Source: Clostridia bacterium
GTDB lineage: Bacteria; Bacillota; Clostridia; Christensenellales; Pumilibacteraceae
DNA length: 64,000 nucleotides
NCBI GenBank assembly: GCA_022791055.1
Contig: JAAVYI010000018.1
Location: forward strand, 107,856 to 171,855
Reading direction: 5' to 3'
Shown piece by piece: positions 7,479 through 19,639 of this stretch. Each line of letters opens with the position of its first letter. The first letter of the stretch is position 1. The notes under the pieces were generated by a model, which searched no databases, was not told the DNA's origin, and saw only the letters and a program-made list of their open reading frames with translations. A program made the translations under genes and the position numbers.

Positions 7479-8777
7479 TTACAGCTTTCTGTTGTCGACC
7501 ACGCGCACCGCCTTGCCCTCGCTACGCGGAATGGTGTTCGGCTCGACCAGTTTGACGCGTGCGCTTAAGCCCAGCGCGCTGTGCAAGCGACTTTCCATAT
7601 CGGAACGCAGCGCCTCGATATGCTTGACCTCGTCGCTGAACATGCCCTGCGCCAACTCGACGCGCACCTCGAGCGTGTCGGTGTTGTTCTCGCGGCCGAC
7701 CACAAGCTGATAATGCGGCGAAACGTTACCCATTTGCAACAGCACGGTTTCGATCTGCGACGGGAACACGTTGACGCCGCGAATGATCAGCATATCGTCC
7801 TTGCGTCCCATGATTTTGCCCATGCGCACATGGGTGCGGCCGCACGGACACGGGTCGACGTGCAGCGAGCAGATGTCTTTGGTGCGGTACCTTAGTAGCG
7901 GCAAAGCCTGTTTGGTCAGCGTAGTGAACACCAGTTCGCCCTGCTCGCCGTAGGGCGCCGGTTGCAGATCGTCGTCGAGAATCTCGGGAAAGAAATGGTC
8001 CTCCCACACGTGCATACCGTTCTGTGCTTCGCACTCGACCGACACCCCCGGCCCCATGATCTCGCTCAAACCGTACACGTCGTAGGCCTTGATCCGCAGC
8101 TTCTTTTCGATCTCCGCGCGCATCTCTTCCGTCCAAGGCTCCGCGCCGAACAAGCCGCTTTTCAGGCTGAAATCGCGTATATCGTAGCCGTTCTCATAGA
8201 GCGCGTCGCCTAAGTAGGCCGCATACGACGGCGTACAGCACAGCGTGGTGGCCTTAAAGTCTTTGAGTAGCATCAACTGCCGCGCGGTGTTTCCGCTCGA
8301 GGCCGGTACCACGCGCGCGCCGATCTTGCTCGCGCCGTCGTGCGCGCCCAAGCCTCCGGTAAACAGCCCATACCCGTAAGAAACGTGTACCGTCGAGTCG
8401 GCCGTCACCCCCGCGCAAGTCAGCGACCGCGCCATCACCTCGCTCCAAACGTCGAGATCGGCCTTCGTATAGCCGACCACCGTCAGCTTGCCGGTCGTTC
8501 CCGACGAGGCATGTACGCGCACCACCTCGCGCTCGGGAACGGCGAACAGACCGAACGGATAGTTGTCTCTCAGATCTGTCTTTTCGGTAAACGGCAACTT
8601 TACGATGTCGGCGATCGTGTGAATGTCGGACGGCTTAACGCGCATCGCGTTCATTTTTTCACGGTAGAACGGCACGCGCTCGTACACATAGGCCACCAAA
8701 TTTTTAAGGCGTTCGCTTTGCAACGTCTCCAGTTCGGCGCGCGACATCGTTTCGATCGCTTTGTTGAAGTACCCCAT
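7479..8777 (-). CDS. paaK: Phenylacetate-CoA ligase (first paralogue)
   Basis: 432 residues, an ANL-superfamily AMP-forming ligase that activates arylacetates to CoA thioesters. The P-loop-like motif ASSGTTGK, the YGLSEIMGPGV motif and the C-terminal lid region IIRGVNVFPSQIE are all present. Beside iorAB, the enzyme can act on phenylacetate, 4-hydroxyphenylacetate or indoleacetate; the direction in vivo (ATP gain from aryl-CoA or arylacetate uptake) is not shown by sequence. AGGGGG lies just before the ATG. A second ligase about 2.3 kb upstream has the same layout and is clearly a paralogue. Confidence 0.93.
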   Translation of the reverse strand: MGYFNKAIETMSRAELETLQSERLKNLVAYVYERVPFYREKMNAMRVKPSDIHTIADIVKLPFTEKTDLRDNYPFGLFAVPEREVVRVHASSGTTGKLTVVGYTKADLDVWSEVMARSLTCAGVTADSTVHVSYGYGLFTGGLGAHDGASKIGARVVPASSGNTARQLMLLKDFKATTLCCTPSYAAYLGDALYENGYDIRDFSLKSGLFGAEPWTEEMRAEIEKKLRIKAYDVYGLSEIMGPGVSVECEAQNGMHVWEDHFFPEILDDDLQPAPYGEQGELVFTTLTKQALPLLRYRTKDICSLHVDPCPCGRTHVRMGKIMGRKDDMLIIRGVNVFPSQIETVLLQMGNVSPHYQLVVGRENNTDTLEVRVELAQGMFSDEVKHIEALRSDMESRLHSALGLSARVKLVEPNTIPRSEGKAVRVVDNRKL

Positions 8778-8785
8778 ATCGCCCC

Positions 8786-9361
8786 CTACAATTTAAGACC
8801 GCGCTCGAATGCCTTTCGGTTGACTTCGACCGCTTTTGCCGGCACCGAGGCAAGCAACGCTTCGCGCATGACGGCCTCGTCCAGCCCGGCCGCCGCGGTC
8901 AGTTTTCCCAAAATGACGGTGTTGGCAGCCTTGACCGTGCCGCAGTCGAGCGCCGCCGACATGGCGTCGATCGAATGCAATTTCACGTCGCGTGCCCGCA
9001 GACGGGCGTCAATATCCTCGGGATAATCGGCCGCGCCGATGATGACCGGCAGCGGCATGATCCGCTGCGAATTGACGATCAGCGTCCCGCCCGCTTTCAG
9101 ACAATGTATCCAACGGAGTGCTTCGAGTTGCTCGAAGGCAAGCAAATAATCGGCGTCGCCCTCGTCGATGATCGGCGCGTACACCTTGTCGCCGAATCGA
9201 ACATACGTCACCACGCTGCCGCCGCGTTGCGCCATGCCGTGCACTTCGCTCAATTTGCAATCGTATCCTTTTTCTGCGGCGTAGCGGCCGAGCACGCGCG
9301 AGGCGAGCAGCGTTCCCTGCCCGCCTACCCCGGCAATCAATATATTGGTTGTCTTATTCAT
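8786..9361 (-). CDS. iorB: Indolepyruvate:ferredoxin oxidoreductase, beta subunit
   Basis: 191 residues from MNKTTNILIAGVGGQGTLLAS; the upstream in-frame extension runs into the ferredoxin domain region of iorA and is not real. The IAGVGGQG motif and the CKLSEVHGMAQRGGSVVTYVRFGD block are typical of the gamma/beta-type subunit of 2-oxoacid oxidoreductases. With IorA it oxidatively decarboxylates arylpyruvates to aryl-acetyl-CoA and reduces ferredoxin. It follows iorA by 5 bases and is followed by paaK after 8 bases. Confidence 0.94.
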   Translation of the reverse strand: MNKTTNILIAGVGGQGTLLASRVLGRYAAEKGYDCKLSEVHGMAQRGGSVVTYVRFGDKVYAPIIDEGDADYLLAFEQLEALRWIHCLKAGGTLIVNSQRIMPLPVIIGAADYPEDIDARLRARDVKLHSIDAMSAALDCGTVKAANTVILGKLTAAAGLDEAVMREALLASVPAKAVEVNRKAFERGLKL

Positions 9362-9366
9362 GCGCC

Positions 9367-11085
9367 TTACTCCTTTTCCGCTTTTACGATCGCGTGTACT
9401 TTGCAAATTTGCGCGCACACGCCGCAACCGGTACACAACGCCGCATCGATGTACGGATTCGCTTTGCCGTTGACAATGGCCGGACACCCCGGTTTTACGC
9501 ACTGCTTACAGTTGACGCAAGCGTCGGTCACGGTAAACGCTGCGGCCGATTTCTTGATCAGCGCGCAAGGCTCTTTGGCGATCATCAGCGAAACGCCGTC
9601 CTTTTGCATCTGCTCTCGGATCGTCTTTTCGGCCGCCGCCAAGTCGTAGGCCGGGAACGTTGCGATATTCGGCACGCCGCACGCGCGCGCCAATTCTTCG
9701 TAATCGATTTTATACGCCGGTTGGTCGTAGATCGTGCGTCCCGTACCCGGGTGCGGCTGGTGGCCGGTCATGCCGGTCGTCGCGTTGTCGAGAATGAGAA
9801 TTTTGGTATTTAAATTGTTATATACCGCGTCGATCAGTCCGGTTATGCCGCTGTGGATAAACGTCGAATCGCCGATGACCGAAAGCGTTTTTTTGGCAAA
9901 TTCGCGTCCCTGCGCCTTTTCCGCGCCGATATTCATGCCGATGCTCGCGCCCATGCACAGCACGGCGTCGACGGCGTTCAGCGGTGCGAGCGCGCCCAAC
10001 GTATAGCAGCCGATGTCGCCCATGACGTTTAACTTCAGCTTATTGATGACCGAAAACACGCCGCGGTGCGGACAGCCCGGACACAGCACCGGCGGGCGCG
10101 GCACAGCCGGTTCGGCGGTCGGCGACGGTTGATGCAAGAAATTTTCGACAATAACGCGCGACGTCAGTTCCCCGTAATGCGGGAAAATGTTTTTGCCCTC
10201 GCAAGCGATCCCCGCGACTTTTAACGCATTCTCGATAAAGCCGTCCATTTCCTCGATGACGACCAGACGCTTAACTTTTTCAGAAAAGGCGCGGATCGAT
10301 TCGAGCGGCAACGGGTACACGCTGCCGACCTTAAAGACCGACGCATCGGGCAGCACGTCTTTGACGTATTGATAGAGAATGCCGGCGCACACGATCCCCA
10401 AATCGGTCGAGGCGTATTCGGCGCGATTGATCGCAAGCGATTCGACCGCCGCGGCGATTTTTTGCATACGCGCCTCGAGCGCGACCCGACGCTTGCGGGC
10501 GTTGGCCGGCATCATGACGTATTTATCGGTGTTCTTTTGATAGGATCTGATCGGCACGTTTTCCCGCGGCTGTTCGTCGATATAGCTTTGCGAGTGCGCG
10601 ACGCGCGTCGTCATGCGCATGAAAACGGGCGTGTCGTACTGCTCGCTGAACGCAAACGCCAACTTGGTAAACGTGCGCGCCTCTTCGGAGTCGGACGGCT
10701 CGAACATGGGGATTTTGGCCGACATCGCATAATAGCGCGAATCCTGCTCGTTCTGCGAGCTGTGAATCCCCGGGTCGTCGGCGGTGACGATGACCAAGCC
10801 CCCGTTGACGCCGGTATAGGACAGCGTGAACAGCGGATCGGCCGCCACGTTCAGGCCGACGTGTTTCATGCCGACCAATGCCCGCGCGCCTGCGTAGCAC
10901 GCCCCCGCGCCCACCTCGAGCGCGACTTTTTCATTCGGCGACCATTCCGCTTGGATCTCCGGATATTTCGCAATGCACTCGGTGACTTCGGTGCTGGGCG
11001 TTCCGGGATAAGCGCTCGCCACCGTAACGCCGGCCTCGTACGCGCCGCGCGCCACCGCATAGTTTCCTATAGCCAGTTTCTTCAT
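9367..11085 (-). CDS. iorA: Indolepyruvate:ferredoxin oxidoreductase, alpha subunit
   Basis: 572 residues from MKKLAIGNYAVARGAYEAG, which has a perfect AGGAGG site; 46 upstream in-frame codons are dropped. Order of parts: pyrimidine-binding domain with YPGTPSTE, TPP-binding domain with CPGCPHRG and GDIGCYTLG, IGDSTFIHSG, then two C-terminal 4Fe-4S clusters (CVNCKQCVKPGCP and CTGCGVCAQICK). Oxidises arylpyruvates made by transamination of aromatic amino acids. The enzyme is oxygen-sensitive in known cases, fitting an anaerobe. Confidence 0.96.
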   Translation of the reverse strand: MKKLAIGNYAVARGAYEAGVTVASAYPGTPSTEVTECIAKYPEIQAEWSPNEKVALEVGAGACYAGARALVGMKHVGLNVAADPLFTLSYTGVNGGLVIVTADDPGIHSSQNEQDSRYYAMSAKIPMFEPSDSEEARTFTKLAFAFSEQYDTPVFMRMTTRVAHSQSYIDEQPRENVPIRSYQKNTDKYVMMPANARKRRVALEARMQKIAAAVESLAINRAEYASTDLGIVCAGILYQYVKDVLPDASVFKVGSVYPLPLESIRAFSEKVKRLVVIEEMDGFIENALKVAGIACEGKNIFPHYGELTSRVIVENFLHQPSPTAEPAVPRPPVLCPGCPHRGVFSVINKLKLNVMGDIGCYTLGALAPLNAVDAVLCMGASIGMNIGAEKAQGREFAKKTLSVIGDSTFIHSGITGLIDAVYNNLNTKILILDNATTGMTGHQPHPGTGRTIYDQPAYKIDYEELARACGVPNIATFPAYDLAAAEKTIREQMQKDGVSLMIAKEPCALIKKSAAAFTVTDACVNCKQCVKPGCPAIVNGKANPYIDAALCTGCGVCAQICKVHAIVKAEKE

Positions 11086-11104
11086 GTATCCTCCTGTTCG
11101 GTCT

Positions 11105-12409
11105 TTAGTCTTTTTTGCGCAAGTCGCGCACGCGCTTGGCCTTGCCCTCAAACCGTTTGAGCGACATAGGCTCGACCAGTTTGACTTTGACGTCGAGCTG
11201 TAAAACTTGTCTAAGCCGCGCACGGATCTTCTCGCGGAGCGATTCCAACTCGCCGTAGTCGAGCAGCAACTTGCCGTCGGTGATCTCGATCAGCACTTCG
11301 AGCGAATCCATATGCCCTATGCGGTCGACGACGATCTCGTAGGAATTGGCGACCTCGTCCATTTCCATCAGCACGCTCTCGATTTGCGACGGGAACACGT
11401 TGACGCCGCGAATGATCAGCATGTCATCGGTACGGCCGACCACCTTTTCCATGCGCGCCATGGTGCGGCCGCACGGGCAGGGCTGCTTGATGATACGCGT
11501 CAAATCCTTGGTGCGGTAGCGTAAAACGGGTACGCCCTCTTTGGTCAGCGTCGTCAGCACCAGTTCGCCGGTCTCGCCTTCCGGGAGCGGCTCGAACGTG
11601 TCGGGGTCGACGATCTCGGCCAGGAAATGATCTTCCGCGATGTGCATACCCGTTTTCAAAGCGCACTCGCCGGCCACGCCCGGCCCCATCACTTCGGTCA
11701 GTCCGTAGTTGTCGTTGGTCGTGATATGTAACAGTTTGGCAAGCTGCTCGTGCGTTTCCTTGGTCGACGCCTCTGCGCCGAAAAATCCCAGTCGCAGTTT
11801 GAGCGCGGACGGATCGACGCCCATACGCGCCATCGTCTCGCCGATATATAATCCATACGACGGCGTCGCGACGAGTGCCGTCACCCCCAAATCCTGCATC
11901 AGCATGATCTGCCGTTCGGTGTTGCCGCTCGAGATCGGCACAACGGTCGCGCCGACCTTCTCCCACCCCATATGTAATCCGAGCGCACCGGTAAACAAAC
12001 CGTAGCCGAATGCGTTTTGCACAATGTCGTCGCTGCGGCCGCCCGACGCGACGATAAACCGCGCCACAATGTCCGACCAGACGTCGAGATCATTTTTTGT
12101 GTAACCGACGACGACCGGCTTGCCCGTCGTGCCGCTCGAGGCATGAACGCGCACAATATCGCGCATCGGCCGCGCGAACAGCCCGTATGGATAGTTGTCG
12201 CGGAAATCGTCTTTGGTGGTAAGCGGCAACAGGCGAACGTCTTTGAGCGTCCGAATGTGCGACGGCTTGACGCCGACCGCATCGAGCTTGCGCTTATAGA
12301 ACGGCACGTTGTCGTATGCGTAGTTTACGATCGCTTTGAGACGCTCCAGTTGCAACGCCTCGATGGCGCGGCGCGGCATGGTCTCGATGTCTTTTTGAAA
12401 AAATTCCAC
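11105..12409 (-). CDS. paaK: Phenylacetate-CoA ligase (second paralogue)
   Basis: 434 residues. Same ANL architecture as the copy at 7479-8777, with ASSGTTGKPVVVGYTKNDLDVW, YGLTEVMGPGVAGE and IIRGVNVFPSQIE. It is the first gene of the apparent paaK-iorA-iorB-paaK-ACT transcript and lies 19 bases before iorA. Two ligases around one oxidoreductase suggest different arylacetate specificities (for example phenyl- versus indole-acetate), but no residue evidence separates them here. Confidence 0.93.
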   Translation of the reverse strand: MEFFQKDIETMPRRAIEALQLERLKAIVNYAYDNVPFYKRKLDAVGVKPSHIRTLKDVRLLPLTTKDDFRDNYPYGLFARPMRDIVRVHASSGTTGKPVVVGYTKNDLDVWSDIVARFIVASGGRSDDIVQNAFGYGLFTGALGLHMGWEKVGATVVPISSGNTERQIMLMQDLGVTALVATPSYGLYIGETMARMGVDPSALKLRLGFFGAEASTKETHEQLAKLLHITTNDNYGLTEVMGPGVAGECALKTGMHIAEDHFLAEIVDPDTFEPLPEGETGELVLTTLTKEGVPVLRYRTKDLTRIIKQPCPCGRTMARMEKVVGRTDDMLIIRGVNVFPSQIESVLMEMDEVANSYEIVVDRIGHMDSLEVLIEITDGKLLLDYGELESLREKIRARLRQVLQLDVKVKLVEPMSLKRFEGKAKRVRDLRKKD

Positions 12410-12461
12410 GGCACTGTATCCTTGTCGATCTCTGATTTGCTGTTTGTGTTCGTCGGGCTTT

Positions 12462-12869
12462 TTAGTCGCCCCGTTTTTTGGCGTTCAACCGCGCCAGTTG
12501 CACGGCGAGTTGCACTTTCGCCATTTTATATTCGCGCATCGACTGCGATTTCTTCATCGCCTCGTCTAAGCGCTCGATCTCCTCGCTGACCTTGTCCGCA
12601 TCGATCTCGTACGGCCATTCGCAGGTTTCGGCCATAATGACGGTGTCGCGCACGCCCACGCGCACAAACCCCTCGCCGGCAAACGCCTCCATCCAACGCG
12701 CATTTTGCTTGATCCGCATCACACCGCCCGACAGAATGAACACCGTCGGCAAAGTGTGTTTCATAACCTCGCGCTGCCCCGTCGGCGTCTCCAAAACGAC
12801 GGCCTCGACCTCGCCTTTGAAAAAGCTGCGTTCGGGCGTAACGATCTCGAGCGTAAATAATTTTTCCAT
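12462..12869 (-). CDS. atpC: F-type ATP synthase epsilon subunit
   Basis: 135 residues. N-terminal beta-sandwich (LEIVTPERSFFKGEVEAVVLETPTGQ in two parts) and a C-terminal helical hairpin rich in charge. It couples rotation of gamma to the c-ring and can inhibit ATP hydrolysis. The usual GxxGxxxxxxGH segment reads TPTGQREVMKHTLP, somewhat divergent. It is the last gene of the atp operon, separated from atpD by an unusual 258-base structured spacer. AAAGGAGG precedes the ATG by about 11 bases. Confidence 0.92.
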   Translation of the reverse strand: MEKLFTLEIVTPERSFFKGEVEAVVLETPTGQREVMKHTLPTVFILSGGVMRIKQNARWMEAFAGEGFVRVGVRDTVIMAETCEWPYEIDADKVSEEIERLDEAMKKSQSMREYKMAKVQLAVQLARLNAKKRGD

Positions 12870-12928
12870 TTCCGACGCAACCTCCTTTCAAAGATTTTTG
12901 TCAACTGATTAGGCCATAACTGCCGACA

Positions 12929-13110
12929 CTCCCGACGGCGGAGAGTGCGCCGCGAGAGACCCGACGGAAGGCAGAGACGCGGGTAGAGACGCGACGCTAC
13001 CGACGGCGGAGAGTGGTGCGCTAAGACACAACAGGCGCACCGTCGGCACAGGCGCGTAGTTCGGTTCTACGTAACTGTGTCGACGGGACGCACGTAGTGT
13101 CTTAGCGTGC
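12929..13110. repeat. Palindromic and repeat-rich spacer between atpD and atpC
   Basis: A 19-base direct repeat with one mismatch lies at 12929-12947 and 12997-13015 (core CGACGGCGGAGAGTG). Next to it is a long nested palindrome: 13019-13029 pairs perfectly with 13097-13107 (11 bp), 13040-13051 pairs with about 13075-13086 (11 of 12), and CGTAG at 13055-13059 pairs with CTACG at 13067-13071 around a 7-base loop. There is no open frame. Neighbouring atp genes overlap or nearly touch, so a 258-base spacer is out of character. It may be a mobile palindromic unit, a processing or stability hairpin tuning epsilon synthesis, or an attenuator. Confidence 0.75.
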
Positions 13111-13127
13111 CGCTATACGCTGTCGCG

Positions 13128-15401
<2,274 letters not shown>

Positions 15402-15405
<4 letters not shown>

Positions 15406-17213
15406 TTCTTAAAGAAGTAGGCGTAATAGGCATCTACCAGCTCCTCGAGCGCGATGCCGTCCTCCATGGACACGTCACCGTTTGCGCAAATGCGGCCGTA
15501 CAGCTCGCTGCCGTTGACCTCCAAATACTCGAGAAAGCCCTTGTTAAACGCGCCGATCCGGTCGGTCGGCACACGCCCCAAAAGTTCCTTGTTGATGAGA
15601 TATAACAAGATGATCTGTTGCTCGACGGCATAGGACGCGTGCAACGGCTGTTTGAGCGTCTCGGTCGCCCGCGCGCCCTGGTCGAGCATTCGTTTTGTTT
15701 CGGCGTCGAGGTCGGAGCCGAACTGCGTAAACACCTGCAATTCACGGTACTGCGACAAATCGAGGCGCAGCTTGCCGCTGACCTTGCGCATTCCTTTGAT
15801 CTGCGCGCTGCTGCCGACGCGCGATACCGAAAGCCCGACATTGACGGCCGGGCGAATGCCGGCGTTGAACAGTTCGCTCTCGAGATAGATCTGTCCGTCG
15901 GTGATCGATATGATGTTGGTCGGCACATACGCCGAAATATCGCCGGCCAACGTTTCGACGATCGGCAACGCCGTCATAGAGCCGCCGCCCAACGCGTCCG
16001 ACAGTTTGGCCGCGCGTTCGAGTAGGCGCGAATGCAAATAGAAAATGTCCCCGGGGTACGCCTCGCGTCCCGGCGGGCGTTTTAAGAGCAAACTCATGGC
16101 GCGGTACGCAACCGCGTGTTTACTCAAGTCGTCGTAGACGATCAGCACGTCGCGGCCGGCGTACATAAACTCTTCGGCGATCGCGCAACCGGCATACGGC
16201 GCGATATACTGCATAGGCGCCGAATCGCGCGCCGTCGAGCACACGACGACGGTATAGTCGAGCGCGCCGTATTCGCCCAACGTATGCACCAGTCCCGACA
16301 CGGTCGACGACTTTTGCCCGATAGCAACGTACACGCAGTACACGCCTTTGCCCTTTTGGTTTAGGATCGTATCGATTGCGATCGACGATTTGCCCGTCTG
16401 CCGGTCGCCGATGATCAGCTCACGCTGGCCGCGGCCGATCGGAATCATCGCATCGATCGCCATGATACCCGTCTGTAAAGGCGTGTTGACCTTGCCGCGG
16501 TCGGCAATCGCCGGTGCGGCCGCCTCGATCGGACGCACGCGGTCGGTATGCACTTCACCCAGTCCGTCGATCGGTACGCCCAACGGATTGACGACGCGTC
16601 CCAAGAGCGCCTCGCCTACCGGTACTTCGACGATACGCCCGGTCGAGTGTACGATCGCGCCGGCTTGCACTTTGTCCTCGTCGTCTAAGACGATCGCGCC
16701 GACGTTGTCCTCTTCGAGGTTGAACGCGATCGCTTTGACGCCCTCGACGTCTAACAGTTCGTCGTATTCGGCGTCCTTTAAGCCTTCGATACGGATAACG
16801 CCGTCGCCCGAATAGCAAACGCGGCCGGCATGAGAGCCGGTGTAATCGGGCTTGAACGTGTCGATACGCTCGTCCAAGCGCCGCATCAATTTGCCGATAT
16901 CGGGACGTAACGGCTCGATACGCATTTGCTCGGTCAGCTTATCGAGTACCGCCTGCCGTTGCGCTTGCTGCGCGGGCGTAGGCTGCACACGTTCCGTCTG
17001 CGCCTCGCCGGACACCAGGCGCGTCATTTGCCGCTTTAAAGACGCGTCGTAAAAATCGTCGCCGTCAATAACGAGCAAGCCGCCGAGCAGCGACTGATCG
17101 ACGGAATACGAAAAGACCGGCTTTTGACCGGGATGCTTTACCGAAAAGCGTTTTTCTATTTTGGCGCGTTCGTCGTCGGTGAGCGGTGCGGCCGATATGA
17201 CTTGAATTACCAT
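15402..17213 (-). CDS. atpA: F-type ATP synthase alpha subunit with fused delta C-terminal domain
   Basis: 603 residues, about 100 longer than a normal alpha. Residues 1-72 match the C-terminal domain of the delta subunit (AtpH): [44 protein letters not shown]. Residues 73-104 form a Gln/Pro-rich linker. Alpha proper starts near [15 protein letters not shown] (106) and contains [11 protein letters not shown], Walker [10 protein letters not shown] (269-277) and the [13 protein letters not shown] arginine-finger region. No separate atpH lies between atpF and atpA, and the N-terminal helical domain of delta is absent from the operon. Met97 ([14 protein letters not shown]) could serve as an internal start giving free alpha, but has only a weak binding site. 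Confidence 0.93.
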
Positions 17214-17220
17214 AGGCGCA

Positions 17221-17715
17221 TTACTCCCACTCTTTCAGACATTCGTCGATGATCTTTTTGTTATCCTCTTTGCCGACCTCGCGCGCCAAAATCTTTTCGG
17301 CCATCATGATCGCCATGTCGGCCACCTTGTCGCGGTTGGCCTGCTCGATACGCCGCGTCTCCGCCTCTGCCTCGCGCTTGGCCGTCTCAACGATCGCTTT
17401 GGCCTGCTCGCGCGCGGCGGCCAGCGTCTCTTCCGACTTCTTTTGCGTCTTTTCGGTCGCATCGGCAATCACTTGCGCCGCCTCTTCCTTGACCTCGGCC
17501 AGCATCTGCTCGTACCGGTGCTTGCTCTCGTTGGCCTCTTCGTTCAGGCGCGCATTCTCTTCGACGACGGCGGCGAGTTTGGCGCGGTGGTTGGCGATCA
17601 GTTTCTTGATCGGCTTATACAACAGGAAATACAGCGCCACCACCAGAATAACCAGGTTGACGACGTGGAACAGGATTTCAAACCAGCCCAGGCCTAGTTT
17701 TTCAAAAATCTCCAT
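17221..17715 (-). CDS. atpF: F-type ATP synthase b subunit
   Basis: 164 residues. One N-terminal membrane helix (residues about 11-33, WFEILFHVVNLVILVVALYF) followed by a long charged coiled coil, the peripheral stalk. The C-terminus is a normal b terminus and carries no delta extension, so the mycobacterial-type b-delta fusion is excluded here. It is 7 bases from atpA. Confidence 0.95.
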   Translation of the reverse strand: MEIFEKLGLGWFEILFHVVNLVILVVALYFLLYKPIKKLIANHRAKLAAVVEENARLNEEANESKHRYEQMLAEVKEEAAQVIADATEKTQKKSEETLAAAREQAKAIVETAKREAEAETRRIEQANRDKVADMAIMMAEKILAREVGKEDNKKIIDECLKEWE

Positions 17716-17746
17716 AGTGCGTTTTATCCTTCCGACTCAAAAAGCC

Positions 17747-18713
<967 letters not shown>

Positions 18714-18747
18714 GACTCTCCTCGCATTAAGAAATTTCCAAGTATAT

Positions 18748-18776
18748 ATTTTACACCCAAACGAACGGAAATGCAA
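18748..18776 (-). promoter_or_regulatory. Promoter of the atp operon
   Basis: TTGCAT (18771-18776) and TAAAAT (18748-18753) on the minus strand with 17 bases between, about 35 bases before the atpB start. This is a sigma-A-like promoter and the only one recognised for atpB-E-F-A-G-D-C. Confidence 0.65.
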
Positions 18777-18793
18777 CTAAATAAGCGGTCGAA

Positions 18794-19639
18794 TTAAACT
18801 TCGTCGCAAAAGCGATTGCGCGCCGCTTTTTGCGCGCGGTCGATACCGAACACGTAATCCGCGAGCGTCGAGACGTCTACCGTCTCGCCCGCGCCCAAAC
18901 AAAGATTATTATTCGGAAGAATGCCGTCGGTTATGCGTCCCGGTTTCGGCGCGCCGCAGTAGCCGACAGCTGCCGCGTCCTCGAGCGCCTGCGCCGCATT
19001 GACGACACGCACTTGCACGTCGGGCAGCTTGGCCGTCAAACCTATGAGCGCGTCGCAAGCAACGTCGCCCGCCCCCAAACACAGAACGTCGAAACGGTCG
19101 CCGTCGACGACGCCGCAGCTATCCCCTACGCGCACGATCTCCAGTCCGTCGACGGCATAGCTTTCGATCAGATCGGTTGCCGCGCGTTCGTCGAGCAGCA
19201 GTCGGTTGCCGCTACCGCCGTTGTACAGCGCTTGCAACGTCTCGCACGGGCAAGACTCGACCGACTTTAGCCCGCCGCCGATTTTGTATTGTCGGCCGAA
19301 CGCAACGTCGGCAAATCCGAACGGCCGATAATAGTCGCGGGCAAACGGCGATAAAAAGACATAGGTCGCGCCCTCGTCAAATGCCTTCTTTAATAGCTTT
19401 TGCATCAAAGGGGCTGCATATCCCTTGCCGCGGTACGGCGTATAAACAGAAAAGGCGTCCAGGTAGAACACCTTTTGCACACGTCCGGCAATGACGGCCT
19501 GTTTTTCTACTAAGAATCCGGCGGCTACGTCGTCCGTTACGACTGCGCAACCTTGATAGGTATCGAGAAACCACCGTCTGTATGCCGCACTGTCGTCCGG
19601 AAAGCCGTCGGCGTACAACCGCTCCAAAACCCGCCTCAT
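18794..19639 (-). CDS. GNAT-family acetyltransferase
   Basis: 281 residues from the ATG at 19639, which overlaps the stop of the DUF2156 gene as ATGA. Residues about 1-150 are a GNAT fold with the acetyl-CoA loop YTPYRGKGYAAPLMQKLL and the following RDYYRPFGFADV. The C-terminal 130 residues are a second region, possibly a degenerate second GNAT or a sterol-carrier-like domain, without visible catalytic motif. Two-domain GNATs of this size are often annotated only as N-acetyltransferases. The acceptor is unknown. Co-transcription with the DUF2156 gene is certain by overlap. Confidence 0.82.
   Translation of the reverse strand: MRRVLERLYADGFPDDSAAYRRWFLDTYQGCAVVTDDVAAGFLVEKQAVIAGRVQKVFYLDAFSVYTPYRGKGYAAPLMQKLLKKAFDEGATYVFLSPFARDYYRPFGFADVAFGRQYKIGGGLKSVESCPCETLQALYNGGSGNRLLLDERAATDLIESYAVDGLEIVRVGDSCGVVDGDRFDVLCLGAGDVACDALIGLTAKLPDVQVRVVNAAQALEDAAAVGYCGAPKPGRITDGILPNNNLCLGAGETVDVSTLADYVFGIDRAQKAARNRFCDEV

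Noticed and set aside
12929..13015. CRISPR-like direct repeats
   Set aside because: Only two imperfect copies of 19 bases with a 49-base gap, and they overlap a palindromic structure; there are no cas genes.
17221..17715. b-delta fusion of the mycobacterial type
   Set aside because: atpF ends as a normal b subunit of 164 residues; the delta-like part is on alpha instead.
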